Source of the DNA: Strigamia acuminata
Lineage: Eukaryota > Arthropoda > Chilopoda > Geophilomorpha > Linotaeniidae
Direction of reading: 5' to 3'
Length of the DNA: 64,000 bases
NCBI GenBank assembly: GCA_949358305.1
Contig: OX442320.1
Location: forward strand, 7,642,259 to 7,706,258
The notes beneath the pieces were generated by a model. That model did not search any database and was not told where the DNA came from. It was given only the letters and a program-made list of their open reading frames with translations. Positions 11,774-24,331 of this stretch are shown piece by piece. Position 1 is the first letter of the stretch. The number at the start of each line of letters is the position of its first letter. A program made the translations under genes and the position numbers.

Positions 11774-14118
11774 TTATAAGTGAGTAAAAAATAAACCAAT
11801 TTTGTCTTTGGCCGCCCTCAGTTCGTTCGAAACGGTTAGAGCTACAGGTGCATTATTTTCCATTCTCCGTTCAGTTTTAACGTCTTTATTTCCGTTCCAC
11901 AGTTCATCCACATCCTCAAACGTTTCTGGCATTGATTTGTTAATAGTTTCGGGAAGTAGGAGAGTCAAAAAAGCACAAACAAAGTTAACCAAGGTAAGTG
12001 TAAAAAATGGGATGGCTTCTTGACTTTGGCTTCCCTGCAAATCACGAAAAGAAATCCTAGTTCAATTAGCCTTGACAAGTTAGAACGAAATATTCGTACC
12101 CAAAGAACAATTTGTGGGCCCACAATGCCCGATACACGACTCCAGAATGCACAGCTGCCAATCCCAAGTCCTCTGCAAATTTATATTCTATTAGAATTAA
12201 GCGTTAAAATATAAATTTGAATAAATGAACCTCATGATGGTCGGGTACTGCTCACTCGTGTAGACGGACAAACAATTACAAGCAGAAATTGACAATGCCT
12301 TTGAAATTAGTGCTAAAAACATTCGGATGTCGGTGGTATCACCTACTAATTATAAAATATTTTAGAATAAGTCATTATGTCATTTCGTGTTAAGTTTGAC
12401 ATGGTTTTTGATTGTCCCACCGTGACTGAATACAGATTCAGTAAGATAACTAGCAAATTTTTAAAAAGAAAACTGACCTTGAGTCATCCCATTATTTTTC
12501 ATGAAAATAAAATGGATATATAAAATAATTGTTTACCTACGACACTTGCTAAAACAGCGATTGCTAGACACAACAAGGCTGTGACAGTGAGCGTTGTAAA
12601 TAGAACAATTTTTCTTCCTATTCTGTTAAATGATTTATACTAATTATTATTGATTTCTTGGTTCAATTTTGTTAATTTCAGACTTAACCTGTTCATGGCT
12701 AAAATGAGTATGAGTATGAAAAGAAATTCAGTAATAGAACTGATGAGGAAATTTAAATACAAGTTCAGGTTGAGGCTAACCATGAAATATGTCGAATGGT
12801 AATAAGTTAGGTAAGTGCAAAACCTAAAAAATATAAAATTGAAAAAATAAAATAAAATAATGAAATTCAGTCTATTTCTTAAAGTATTACCACAACATCA
12901 TGTTAATTGACGATATGAGTGCCAATCTGCGAGTACGAAATAGCCCAAGAGTATGGCAATGCCTTTTGTTCTTCACATAATTCCCTCCGACATTTTGGGC
13001 CAGTATTTCCATTTCCTGTCTGAGATATGGTCTGGAAGGTACACCATTGAACCGTATGTATTTTTTCGCTAACAAACAAGCCTCCTCTGTGTCGTGTTGC
13101 GAAATAAGCCATCGAAACGACTCCGGAATAAACCTAAAAAGCCAAAACATTAAATCCACACACACGGTACACAAGCGACGTGTTCTACCAGAAATAAACC
13201 AAAGTGGCAATGCTGGGTAAACTGATAACAAGTTGAATGTGTCTCCATGACGTAAACTGCTTTGAAATCCAAGTATCGATGCCCAGATATAGAGAAAACG
13301 TTAACGTTGTGAACAATCCCGCGGTTGTGCGATATTTCCAATGGAATAATTCGATTATCAGAGCAGTTGCCGACACCGACGCACTCTTAAATACGAAATC
13401 AACCATAAAATATTAATTAACTAATTTTTCGACAATTTATACTTGAACCCAGATGCCCAACACAAATCTAAGCGAGATAAACCATACGTAGTTGGGCGCA
13501 AATGCGATTGCAACTGCCACGAGAAGTTGCGCGTACAAACTGGACAAAATGACAACTTTTCGTCCCAAACGGTCGCACAAAGGTCCCACGAAAATACTTC
13601 CGACAGTCATTCCAGCAAAAAACATGGTGGTTGCCAAACTAACTTTGTACTGGTCGTCACAGACAAGATTCCACTATAAAAGTGAGGTAGAATAAATGCT
13701 AAGTTAGGGTTATATAAAAGGAACTTACGTCTCTCACGATAGACCATTCGTCCGTTTCGAAAGTCCATCCATCGGGACAGGGAATAATTCCGGCAGTTTC
13801 GTTAGTCGGGTCAAGATACCTGTGACAAGTATCACTTTTAGTGAGGCCACCTGTAACGGTTACTTGAGGAATTGATTCGTTCAAGGTCCAAGTCCAGTCA
13901 TGAGGAAACTGTGTGACGAAAATGTAGATATAAATGTAGAAAAATATAAATTTTTTCGTTACCTTGCAGTAGTGTTTTGGTGTGACTCCGAGAAAGATCA
14001 TACTGTTGATGTGAAACGAGGCGGAAAAAAATGTTGTACACAGTACAAAAAAGACAAATAACTGATATCTGCCGGGGTTTCCGAGTGTTAGGAGAAAATC
14101 ATCGAGGGTTGAAGACAT
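11774..14118 (-). CDS. Gene E: divergent SLC22-like transporter, intact, 10 exons
   Basis: Exons 13963-14118, 13729-13908, 13443-13673, 13189-13385, 12891-13133, 12689-12823, 12537-12622, 12231-12345, 12100-12172 and 11774-12034 join to 558 residues. ATG 14118 (MSSTLDDFLLTLGNPGRYQ) is preferred; an in-frame ATG lies 13 codons upstream. The exon 7/8 junction is the least certain: exon 7 is 86 nt instead of 89 and two overlapping acceptors (TAGTAG) are possible, both in frame. Motifs: exon 3 W-N-L-V-C-D, G-P-L-C-D-R-L-G-R-K-V (Ala to Cys before the Asp), F-I-P-E-S-F-R-W-L, R-I-G-R-K, E-Q-Y-P-T-I-M-R and V-S-G-I-V-G-P-Q. L-P-E-T follows TM12. Exon 2 carries the sequons NES and NET. Confidence 0.8.
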
Positions 14119-14988
14119 GTTGCTCACAGTGTGTAGTAGAAATGTTGTTGTGGTCAAATGGCTACAAGGATATTGTAACAGAAGATGATACGAAAGTGGG
14201 TTGAATCATGCACTTGAAAGGAGCTGTAATGTGCATTTGTGATTGTGATAAAAAAAAAATATTACGCAAAATTTGAACCCTTTTCGAGTATTCAATTTCT
14301 CACCTTTTTAAAGTATATTTTAAAACAAAATCCGAAGAAATGTTTATTCGATACGAGTTGAATGCTTATATATGCGCACGCCTTTCTATTGTGTGCACTT
14401 GAAGATCTGCATCAAATTTAATGTTGGAAATGATTATAAATAGAAAGAGAATTCACTCAGGGACAACTTCGCCATGACCTATATGACAATGACAAGAATT
14501 ATTTGAAAAATAAAATAGGCAAACTGAATTAATCTGTGCATTTCACAAATTTAATGTACCGTTTATAGAAGAATTATGATTTATATAAAATTTTTGTAGT
14601 TTTTTTATGAGCACTGACTTACCCCATCTGCAGTTCATGGTAAATAACACCTTAATACGAATAGGCAGCAATGACCACAATAAAATCATTCTTGACTGAT
14701 CAAGTGGACCACTGACCGATTTATTTCTGCTTTTTGGATAAAGAATTATAATTACACCATTCACACACACAAAAAGGAAGTATAATCTCCGTTTAATTCC
14801 TAGTTTCCTTTAGTTTATTTGTTTTTAATGGAAATAATTATAGTAATCAGATTTTAAGAAAAATGTAGATGAAGAAATCCTCAAAAAATGTCAGAAAAAA
14901 TATCTCAAAATTTTCAATTAATAATTTTTAATTTTATTTTATCAATGGAAAAATTTCTATTTCTGATTCTGATTACTAAGTAAAGCTG
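14119..14988. other. Spacer between genes E and F, with a possible decayed first exon
   Basis: No intact exon. On the minus strand around 14610-14700 an open stretch reads S-R-M-I-L-L-W-S-L-L-P-I and then reaches a GGTAAG-like site, loosely resembling exon 1 of genes D, F and H (Y-Q-I-I-x-x-L-L-L-W-S-N). It lacks the start and the H-Q-C-K end, so it is at most a relic. Confidence 0.35.
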
Positions 14989-17214
14989 TTATGTATTGAT
15001 TTTATCATTAAAATCTCCGTTTGAACGGTTATTATGTGGATGTATCAAACTAGTTTCAATCGTTTCCTTTACATCGTCTTGTACTTTTGTTTTCGTTTTA
15101 TTTTCCACATCATCAATCATGTTCGGCAAAGCTTTGCGATGAGTGTCAGGGAGTAGAAGAATGAGAAGTGCCGCTATGATTCCCAAAACTCCGCATATGA
15201 GAAAGGGAGCTGGTTTCCATACCACAACACCCTTAGAAGAATAAAAAAAAATTAACATGTAATTTTCGCAAATAAAACAAATCGCAGAATACAATTTTGT
15301 TGTGAAAATTGCACTCACCAAAAAAGCTACTTGAGGTGCTACGATTCCACCAACTCGAGTACAAAATATTGCAAATCCAATTGCCAGCCCTCTAAAAAAA
15401 ATCATTTATGAACCATACATATTCTAATGCAGATTTTATCGCACCTTATAACGGTTGGATTAAGTTCCATTAAGAAAACTGTTAAAATAGCCCAAGTAAA
15501 CGACATAAACGTTTTACCAATAATAACAACAACAGTTGCAGCAGTTCTGCTTGTGGCAGTTTCTGTAATTAATCGGTATAATCAATATTAATCCTTAAAA
15601 TATCTATTAAAAATATGCACCTCCAAATGCAAATAAAATAATTGATGCAATCAAGCAAAACGTTCCAGCCAAACCCAAGGTAATCGCAACTGGAAGTCGT
15701 CGCCCAACCCTGTATCCACAGTTATAATGTCAAAGTTCTATAGTTCAATAAATAAATATATTTCATACTTTCGCAATAAAAGAAAAGTGACTCCGCATAA
15801 AGGTAATTCCAAACCATTATTCATGACAATACTTAAATAAATGTTGTTAGCAATTGATGACAAACCAAAGGCCGTTCCGTAAGTAATTACAGATGAAGTA
15901 AAGCTTTAAAAAAAAGAATTAATATTATCAGTGTATGTACAAAATATTTATCAAGTGTAATTTACTACGCGAATGCCACAACTAAAGTATACTTCCGGAT
16001 TTGTGGTGTTCTAACCAAATCTATTACATTGTACTTCTTACTGGTACGAGACTGATCTTTTCTAATGCAATCCAAGCTGAGTTGCTCGATTTGTGCTCGC
16101 ATATCAGAACTCAATTCGATCTTGTTGAAACTAGCAATTTTACGTGCCAGTGCTTCCGCTCTGTCCACTTTCTGATGAGTGATAAGCCAACGCATCGATT
16201 CAGAAATAAACCTTAAAGATACCAAAAAAGCATTTAAAAAAGTAAAAGCTTTGTGTCTAGAAAATTACCAGAAGTAAAAAAAAGAGAAGATACTAGGAAG
16301 AGTCAATGCCAATTGCACATGGCGCCAATCATCTAATAGCCAAGCTAGAAGCGCCGTTACTGCCATGCCTGAGAGCCAACCAAAACTTCCAAGAACTCCT
16401 GCTTTGTCCCTCATCTTGGGTTGAAGCATTTCCATCATCAGTGTAAACGAACTCCCTTGTACAGACTAAAAATAGGTTTTTACAATTAATTACCAGAATT
16501 CAGAAAGATGAGAATTTTAAATGTATATACCTGTAATATTATTGCATGAAAAAATCGAAGAGTCACAAATGCTACGTAACTTTGAACAAATACTATCGAC
16601 AGTCCGAGAATTGCTTGTGCATAAATTCCAACTAAAACAACGGGTTGTCGACCGATTTTATCCGCTAAGAAACCTCCAAAAAGCCCACCAATCATCACTC
16701 CCACGAAGTATACGCTGATTCCGACACTGAGCTGCCATTTTTTGTCACACACTAGATCCCACTGTAATAGATTAAATTAAAAACTTACCGATCGATTAAA
16801 TAAATAAAAGTTAACCTGAGTGTTTACCTCGGAAACAATAGACCTTTGTTTGTGTTCTGGATCATAATCCCATCCATTAATACATGGAGTGGTTCCACCA
16901 GTTTCATTAAGGGGATCAGCAAGTATAGAACAACTTTGTAACGTATTATTAAAAGAAACTGAGCTTGTCGCATTTGAGTCGTAAGGTAACTAGCAAAAAG
17001 CCAAGAAAAATAAGAATTAAAGAAGATCTAATGATATATCCGTAAATAGATTACTTACCTTGCATTGATGTTTAGGTATTATTCCATAAAAAACCATAAC
17101 GATGTTGTTAAATGCAATCGGATAAACATTGGACCATAAAAGCAACCATGATATTATTTGATATCGGCCGGGTTTGCCTAGAGAGCACAAAAAATCGTCA
17201 ATGGTGACTGCCAT
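14989..17214 (-). CDS. Gene F: SLC22-like transporter, intact frame, altered PES motif
   Basis: Exons 17059-17214, 16828-16989, 16531-16761, 16269-16465, 15966-16211, 15769-15903, 15621-15709, 15445-15562, 15319-15391 and 14989-15231 join to 549 residues. The start MAVTIDDFLCSLGKPGRYQ matches its neighbours. Exon 2 has sequons NAT, NNT and NET. Motifs are W-D-L-V-C-D, F-L-A-D-K-I-G-R-Q-P-V, R-V-G-R-R-L-P, E-L-N-P-T-V-I-R, R-V-G-G-I-V-A-P-Q and L-P-D-T. The usual P-E-S-x-R-W at the start of exon 5 reads S-E-S-M-R-W: the proline has become serine. The 5' flank (17215-17460) is duplicated inside intron 1 of gene G. Closest to G and H. Confidence 0.85.
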
Positions 17215-17526
17215 TCCGTGTACAACTATTAAATTGATATATCTTTGTAAAAAATACTTTCCGTGTTTTTTGTTTGTGACAACTTTTGTTCGTCTGTTCG
17301 GTTAAAATTATTTCCTTCAACAAATTTATTTATGCATTATATTTACATTTATTTCATCATAATAATAAAAATAATTAGGTGCATTCAGATTGGTTAAGCA
17401 AATAACAGATGGCAAATAACAGATGGCTCTTTCGTCGCATTTCTACGGGACAACTTAGATTTCAAAAAAATGGCGGATGTGAAGTCCTGTGGTAAATCGT
17501 CCTAGCTTAAACTAACCCAGTTTTAG
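17215..17526. other. Short spacer F-G, promoter side of gene F
   Basis: About 310 bp between the start of F and the stop of G. Nearly all of it recurs at about 19780-20072, including the marker GCATTCAGATTGGTTAAGC followed by AACAGATGGCTCTTTCGTC, showing it belongs to an old duplicated promoter/first-exon unit. Confidence 0.7.
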
Positions 17527-19384
17527 TTACACAACAATCGAAAACTGCTTCTGACAATTATTTTCATCGTTTTCTTTAATTTGAATATTTTCTGCCATAT
17601 CTACTTCAAAAAGTGATTCTAATTTGTTTTCCGCATCATGAATCATATTAGGCATTGGCTTGCGATGAGTGTCAGGTAGTAAAAGGATGAGCAAAGCTGC
17701 TACGATTCCGAATACTCCACAAATGAGAAAAGGAGCTGGCTTCCACAGCACAATCCCCTTTAAATTTACAAACAAATTAGCGCATTTATTGCATTACACA
17801 ATTACTTAGACATTACTTACCAAAAAAGGTATTTGAGGTGCTACAATACCACCAAGTCGAGCAAAAAACAAGACACTTCCTATTCCAAATCCTCTACAAA
17901 TTGAATAATAATAATATCAACATTCAATAACCACACAAAATCAGTTGTACCTTATAACAGTTGGATAAAGCTCTACTATATAAACTCCTAAAATATCCCA
18001 AAGTAAAGACAAAATAACGCGTGTACCTTCGTAATAAGAGAAAAGTGATTCCAACCAATGGTAATTCCAAGCTATTATACATCAAAATGCTTAAATAAAT
18101 ATTGCTACTGGTAGCAATTGATGGCAACCCAAAGGCTACGCCATAAGTCACCAGAGATGCAGTGAACCTTTATTAGAACAGACAATCATTACAAACTCAC
18201 TTCATATTTATTAGCCATAAACTTTCATTTACCACGTAAATGCCATAACTAAAGTATACTTCCTGATTTGTGGTGTTTTAACCAAATCTAGTAAATTATA
18301 TTTCTTATCCGTACAATACTGCTCTTTTTTAAAACAATCTAAGCAGAGCATCTTTATTTGTGCTCGGAAATCTGGATCTAATGTAATTTTATTGAATTTT
18401 GCAATCTTTCTTGCTAATGCTTCTGCTTTGTCCACTTTTTGATGCGTGATAAGCCAACGCATCGATTCAGGAATAAACCTTAGAATTAAATTTATTTAAA
18501 AGTGACCATTTGAATTATATATGTATTAAAATAAATTTACCAGAAGTAAAAGAAAGAGAGGATACTTGGAAGAGTTAAGGCCAATTGTACACGGCGCCAA
18601 TCATCTAACACCCAAGCAATAAAAGCCGTTGCTGCCATGCCTGAGAGCCAAGCAAAGCTGTTGGCAGCAGCTGCCTTGTCCCTCATCTTGGGTTGAAGCA
18701 TTTCCATAAACAATGCAGCTGAACTTGACTGAAAACTCTAAACAAAATCTTTTAACAAAAATAAGTTTTTAACTGGTCGAAATTTTTGCATACCAAAAGT
18801 TTGCAAATTGAGGAAAGAATTTTATTTCTAAGCAAAATTGATTGCTTTGAATTCTGTAGTTACAGTAGAATAGTTACCTGTAACACAATTGCTTGAAAAA
18901 ATCGAAGCAAAACAAATGCTAAGTAACTTCTAACTAGTACAATTGACAATCCAAAGATAGCGTGTACGTATATTCCAATTAAAATAACGGGTTTTCGACC
19001 GAATGTATCCGCTAAGTATCCTCCAAATAATCCACCAACCATAACTCCCAAAAAATATATGCTGGTTCCAAGACTAAGCAGCCATTTGTTGTCACAGACT
19101 AGATCCCACTGTAATTTTGTAAAAAAAAAAGTCTACAAAGAAAAGCTAAATACATCATTATGTTGTGCTTACCTCAGACACTATAGATCTTTGTTTGTAT
19201 TCTGGATCGTAGTCCCATCCATTTGCACAGGGAATAGTTCCTCCAATTTCATTAAGGGAATCAGCAAATATAGAACAACTTTGTGAAGTATTATTAAAAG
19301 GAATGGATGTGGTCGCATTTGAGTCGTAAGGTAACTAGCAAGTAGCCAAGAAAAATAATAAATAACGAAGATCTAATACCTATA

Positions 19385-19750
19385 CTCCAATCCGATACAA
19401 CGTTGTCCAAACTCTTATTGGTTGAGCCGGATTACGCCTAACTATGCGGAAAAGTAGTTCTGTTTATTTTCAATAAATTTCAGTGTAAAAAGTGATTAGA
19501 ATGATGGAATTTATTTAATTGGTAATAATGTGTTTATTTAATTTGCTAAATCTGCTTTTTCTCCTTTTAATCAATCAAACAATGTTAGCATAGTTTGTTT
19601 GTTTCTTTTGGCAGGTAAACAAAGGTTTAGTTTTTCATTGGTTGTTTTGCCTAGTTAGATTACAATTCTCTTGACAATTCTGGTGTTATGGGCTACTTTT
19701 TTGTGCCACTACACCAATAGGAGTTTGGACAACGTCGTATCGGTTTGGAG
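19385..19750. mobile_element. TIR element (MITE) in gene G intron 1
   Basis: Terminal inverted repeats of about 35 bp (5' end CTCCAATCCGATACAACGTT, 3' end its near-complement ending CGGTTTGGAG) bound 366 bp and are flanked by TATA on both sides, fitting a TA or TATA target duplication. No coding capacity. It sits at the break point of a relic copy of exon 1. Confidence 0.75.
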
Positions 19751-19754
19751 TATA

Positions 19755-20072
19755 GTGCACAAAATATCGTTAATTGTGACTGTAATTTCGTGTACAACCA
19801 TATATTATATAATATTACATTACATTCTATATTCTATATCTATATTACATATTATTATACATATATATTACATTGCATAAAATACTTTCCGTGTTTTTGT
19901 GTTTGTGACAACTTTTGTTAGTCCGTTCGAATAAAATTATTTCCTTTAACAAATTTATTTATGTATTATATTTACATTTATTTCATTATAAGTAATAAAA
20001 ATAATTAAATGCATTCAGATTGGTTAAGCAAATAACAGATGGCTCTTTCGTCCCATTTCTATGGAACATTCA
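19755..20072 (-). pseudogene. Relic of a first exon plus its upstream flank inside gene G intron 1
   Basis: 19755-19790 matches the first codons of gene F exon 1 (minus strand), but the ATG is now ATT. What follows to about 20072 matches the 5' flank of F (17215-17450), interrupted by an AT-rich insertion near 19800-19880. The rest of the exon and its donor are gone. This looks like G's earlier promoter and first exon; the intact exon 1 used in the model lies upstream at 20783-20938. Confidence 0.75.
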
Positions 20073-20166
20073 CATTTAAAATTTTCTTAAATTAATAGAA
20101 ATAAATGAAATAAGTGAATCGCTCCTAATGCCGCTAAAATCAACCTTCTATTTATGTTTACTAATA

Positions 20167-20555
20167 CAGCGTTTCCCAAATGGTGAGGCGCGAGCTAATT
20201 TTTGGTGGGGCGCGATGCATCGCTCACAAAAAATTTTTTTTTTTAATTTTAACAATCAAACTAACTTATAGACATGATGCCCTCCCGCTAGAATAGTGCA
20301 CTTGTCTTGTCTTCTAGAAGAGTCTATTCTATCTAGACAATACACAACTGCTAAATTCAAATCCATTTCAGTTTGTGTGCTCAATTCTATTATGGATAAA
20401 TGGCTGATAAATAAGCCTTCATGCTCATAAAATTATATGCAATATATTTAGTAGTTCATTTTTGAAAAATTTAATGCACCGGTAGATGAAGTGGGGCGCG
20501 GAAGATCGCCTTGCTTAAAAATGGGGCGCGATGCTAAAAAGTTTGGGAACCCCTG
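20167..20555. mobile_element. Non-autonomous hAT element in gene G intron 1
   Basis: Begins CAGCGTTTCCCAAA and ends TTTGGGAACCCCTG, the TIR type of many animal hAT elements. It is flanked by perfect 8-bp direct repeats TACTAATA (20159-20166 and 20556-20563). It is 389 bp with no transposase frame. The last ~100 bp are nearly the same as the 3' end of the element in gene K, so both belong to one family. Confidence 0.9.
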
Positions 20556-20938
20556 TACTAATATGTTTGGTTCATACCCCTTTTTTGTATACTTACTGCT
20601 TCGGAGTGTCAATATCCAATGACTAAAATAATGATAATAATAATAATAAATAATCGCTTTCAGGTCTTAATTAAAGCGCTTTTTTGATTTTTGAAATTCC
20701 CCTTGTTTCTTCATAATAAAAATATCGTCTATCCCAACACTTACGGACCCAAAATTCGTTAAATTCAACGCAGATTATTTACCTTGCATTGATGTTTAGG
20801 TATTATTCCATAAAACAACATCACAATATTGTTAATTGAAGTTGGATAAATATTGGACCAAAGAAACAAACAAGATATTATTTGATACCGCCCTGGTTGA
20901 CCCAGAGAGAGTAAAAATTCATCAATTGTGAGAACCAT

Positions 20939-21848
20939 CCTGTCTGTGCTGCTTCAGTGAGTAACGCAATTGATAAATGGCAAACATTTGTCACGATAAC
21001 AACAACTGTGACGGTTACGGTATGTAATTTAATGTCAACATTACTACCAGAGTGTACTATTGCGCATTATGGCGGCAGATTTGACTAAATTCCAAAGTTA
21101 AATACATACAACAAATGTTTTGTTATTTAGACACTAGATTGCAACTACATGTGTGTTTTATTAGACTGGGGATTGGCTCTCTTCGTAGCCCTTATATACC
21201 CCTAATGTTTTTTCTTTAAAGATACTATTGTTTTATGTTAAAAATTAGAATCATGTTTCAACGTTCATATTATTATACATATATTTAGTTTTTTCATTCC
21301 TCCAAAAAACAAACTAAAATAAATACAACTTTTTTTTAGTATCTAGAACTGTTACAATCATTGTAAATGTACCCAAAGAACCAGCCTTGGGTAAATTCTT
21401 CCAAATTATCCCATATGGTTAAAAATATATTCAAAATCATACATATTGCATCTCACTTAATGCGTTCAAAAATGTATAGCACTTGGCGAATTTAAGTATA
21501 TTACTTGCACATTAAATAATGCATTTCATAATATTATTGAAAAAAATGCATTTTGAAAATACATTCATATTTGACAAAAAATAATACTAATGGGAAGGAA
21601 TGTCTTAATACATTTTATAAAATGTATTATCATTTGCAGACCAATAGCACGCAACAATGTGTTACAAAATGCATTCTCGTGAAACCCAATGCATTGCAAT
21701 AAAATTTCAATCTATTTTTGAACCATATGGGACAAGTGACGTGTAATAACAATAAAGTAATTAAAACATTCAATAAAATTATTCAAATATAACATCATCA
21801 GATATTTGACAGTCAGGAGAAAAATCATGTCAATTTATTGACAAGCCA
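20939..21848. other. Spacer between genes G and H
   Basis: Contains the presumed promoter of the 20783 exon and a foldback element (21409-21732). No supported exon. Confidence 0.5.
21409..21732. mobile_element. Foldback/MITE-like element
   Basis: Terminal inverted repeats TCCCATATGGTTAAAAATA and its near-complement ending TTTTTGAACCATATGGGA bound 324 bp. The interior is rich in further short complementary ATGCATT/AATGCAT tracts. No clear target duplication was seen, and it is non-coding. Confidence 0.6.
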
Positions 21849-24331
21849 TCACTGGATTTCATTACCAGAATAAGCTTTGTTCTCAATTCCATCCGAACGA
21901 GTTTGTGGATTTGATTTGCTCAGTTGAATGGAATCTGCCATTATCGTTTTAACAGATTTCATTTTCCCACTTTTTCTATTCTCAACGTCTTCAATCACAT
22001 CAGGCATTGGTTTGCGATGAGTGTCAGGTAATAAAAGAATGAGAAGAGCTGCTACAATTCCACACACTCCACAAATGAGAAACGGAGCTGGTTTCCACAA
22101 CACAACACCCTTAGAAAAACAAAACAACAAATTACTCGTGAGCGACACATCCATCAGCACCAAATTATGACAAATTGTTCGGAATCTTTTCATACCAAAA
22201 GAGCTATTTGAGGTGACACAATTCCACCAATTCGAGTAAAAAATCCAACACTTCCAAGTCCGAAACTTCTAAAAATTCGTGAAACAAATAAAAATTATCA
22301 TTACTACCATAATATTATTCCGATTAATTTGGCCCTACCTTATCACGGTAGGATAAAGTTCTATTGTGTAAACTGATATAATAGCCCAAGTAAACGACAT
22401 AAATGTTTTACCAACAATGGCAGCGACAGTCGATGCAGTTTTAGCAGCAGCATTATCTACAACATAAAACAATCAGCGCATATTAATTAATTATCTCTTT
22501 TGCTATACCTCCACCAAAATATAAAATAATTGGAATAATCATGCAAAATGTTCCAGAGAGACCCATCGTTATCACAACCGGTAGTCTTCGTCCAAATCTA
22601 CAGCAATAATTACCGCCATTACATATATTAAGCACTATAAGTATGACATACTTTCGTAATAAAATAAAACTGACTCCACACAATGATAATTCAATAGCAT
22701 TGTTGATGATTATGCTCAAGTAGACATTGCTAGCAATTGATGACAAGCCAAAAGCGATGCCATATGTGACAATAGATGCAGTAAACCTTTAATAACATCA
22801 TTTATCAGTATATAACATCATAATTTCAATAATAAATTAGAAATTTACCAGGCGAATCCACAAATTAAAGTATATTTCCTTACTTCGGGTGTTCTAACTA
22901 AATCTAGCAACGAATAGCTTTTATTGACACTACTCTGCATCTTCTGACTGCAATCGAGGCAGAGTTCCTTGATTTGTGCACGAACATCGCCACTTAATTC
23001 GATCTTATTGAATCTTGCAATTTTGCGCGCTAGAGCTTCCGCTTTGTTCACTTTCTGCTGAGTGATAAGCCAGCGCATGGACTCGGGGATAAACCTTGAA
23101 AACATCATAAATCCAATACAAAAAGTTACAATTCTAATACACAAAGTTACCAGAAGTAAAAGAAAGAGATTATGCTAGGAAGCGTCATGGCCAATTGCAC
23201 GTGCCGCCAATCATCTAAAACCCAAGCAATGAGGGCGATTACCGCCAAACCGGAAGTCCAACCAACACTGGAAAGAACACCTGCCTTGTCTCTCATTTTT
23301 GGTTGAAGCATTTCCATCATCAGTGTGTACGAGCATGATTGAAAACACTTAAATAAAAAAGCAACATTTTTTTTATAGACTTTACGACATACAAAACAGC
23401 GAACCGTGTATACTGTATACCTGCACTGCAATTGCTTGGAAAAATCGAATAATTACAAATGCTATGTAACTATGAACGAATACCACTGAGAGACCTAGGA
23501 TTGCTTGTACATATATTCCGACTAAAACAATAGGTTGTCGACCAATTTTATCCGCTATGTAACCTCCAAAAAGTCCACCAATCATCACGCCCACGAAGTA
23601 TATGCTGATTCCGACACTGAGCTGCCATTTTTTGTCACAAACTAGATCCCACTGTAAATTAATTGAACGAATATTAACTTTAAAAAAACTAAAATAAATT
23701 TTTTCTTTATATAGGTCGGTGTTTACCTCAGATACAATAGACTTATGTTTATATTCTGGGTCATAGTCCCATCCGTTTGTGCATGATGTGGTGCCGCGAG
23801 TTTCATTAAGTGGATCAACAAGTATGGAACAACTTTGAGACGTAAAATTAAGTTGAAATAAACTAGTTGTGTTTGAATCAACAGGTAACTACAAAAAAAA
23901 TAAGAAATAATGCAATTAAACTGCGAAAATTAAAGTTTTGAAATTTTATCGTTAAAATGTCATTGGAATTACATTACACATAAGTTCTGTGACTTTATTA
24001 TTGTGTACACAGTAAGTGCATGGAAGTCATTGACCCATTTAAATGCCCGGTCTATCTTTTGCTTATCCTTTTTCATGATAACTCTAATCCTTCTTTTCTT
24101 TGTAATATCTCGCCATCAAATTCATTTCTTTCTTTTTTTTAAAACAAAAAAACAAAAAAATTTGTACTTGTTTACCTTGCAATGATGATTAGGTATAATT
24201 CCATAAAATATCATGACGAAGTTGTTGAATGCAATTGGGTATGTGTTGCTCCATAGTAGCAAACAAGAAATTATTTGGTATCGGCCTGGTTTACCGAGAG
24301 AGAGCAAAAATTGGTCAATGGTGAGCGTCAT
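21849..24331 (-). CDS. Gene H: SLC22-like transporter, intact, 10 exons
   Basis: Exons 24176-24331, 23727-23888, 23421-23651, 23151-23347, 22849-23094, 22652-22786, 22509-22597, 22339-22456, 22196-22268 and 21849-22109 join to 555 residues. Start MTLTIDQFLLSLGKPGRYQ. Motifs are W-D-L-V-C-D, Y-I-A-D-K-I-G-R-Q-P-I, F-I-P-E-S-M-R-W-L, R-F-G-R-R-L-P, E-L-Y-P-T-V-I-R, R-I-G-G-I-V-S-P-Q and L-P-D-T. It is the intact reference for the exons deleted in gene G. It is divergent from gene I across 1.6 kb. Substrate unknown. Confidence 0.87.

Larger units (their letters stand above)
17527..20938 (-). pseudogene. Gene G: SLC22-like gene with internal deletion (exon 7 and half of exon 8 missing)
   Basis: Recognisable exons: 20783-20938, 19173-19334, 18878-19108, 18541-18737, 18233-18478, 18027-18167, 17821-17893 and 17527-17757. 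In the other ten-exon genes, exons 7 (89 nt) and 8 (118 nt) lie between the sixth and the second-last of these. Here only about the last 66 nt of exon 8 survive (about 17951-18016), with its donor but no acceptor, fused directly to the exon 6 donor region. Exons 7 and 5' 8, covering roughly TM9-TM10, are gone. Exon 6 ends and exon 9 begins in phase 2, so direct joining would keep frame and give 478 residues. Exon 6 has six extra bases. Every other exon is open and has normal motifs (W-D-L-V-C-D, Y-L-A-D-T-F-G-R-K-P-V, F-I-P-E-S-M-R-W). Intron 1 is unusually long and holds a relic exon and two transposons. Probably a young pseudogene, or a gene for a shortened protein. Confidence 0.7.
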
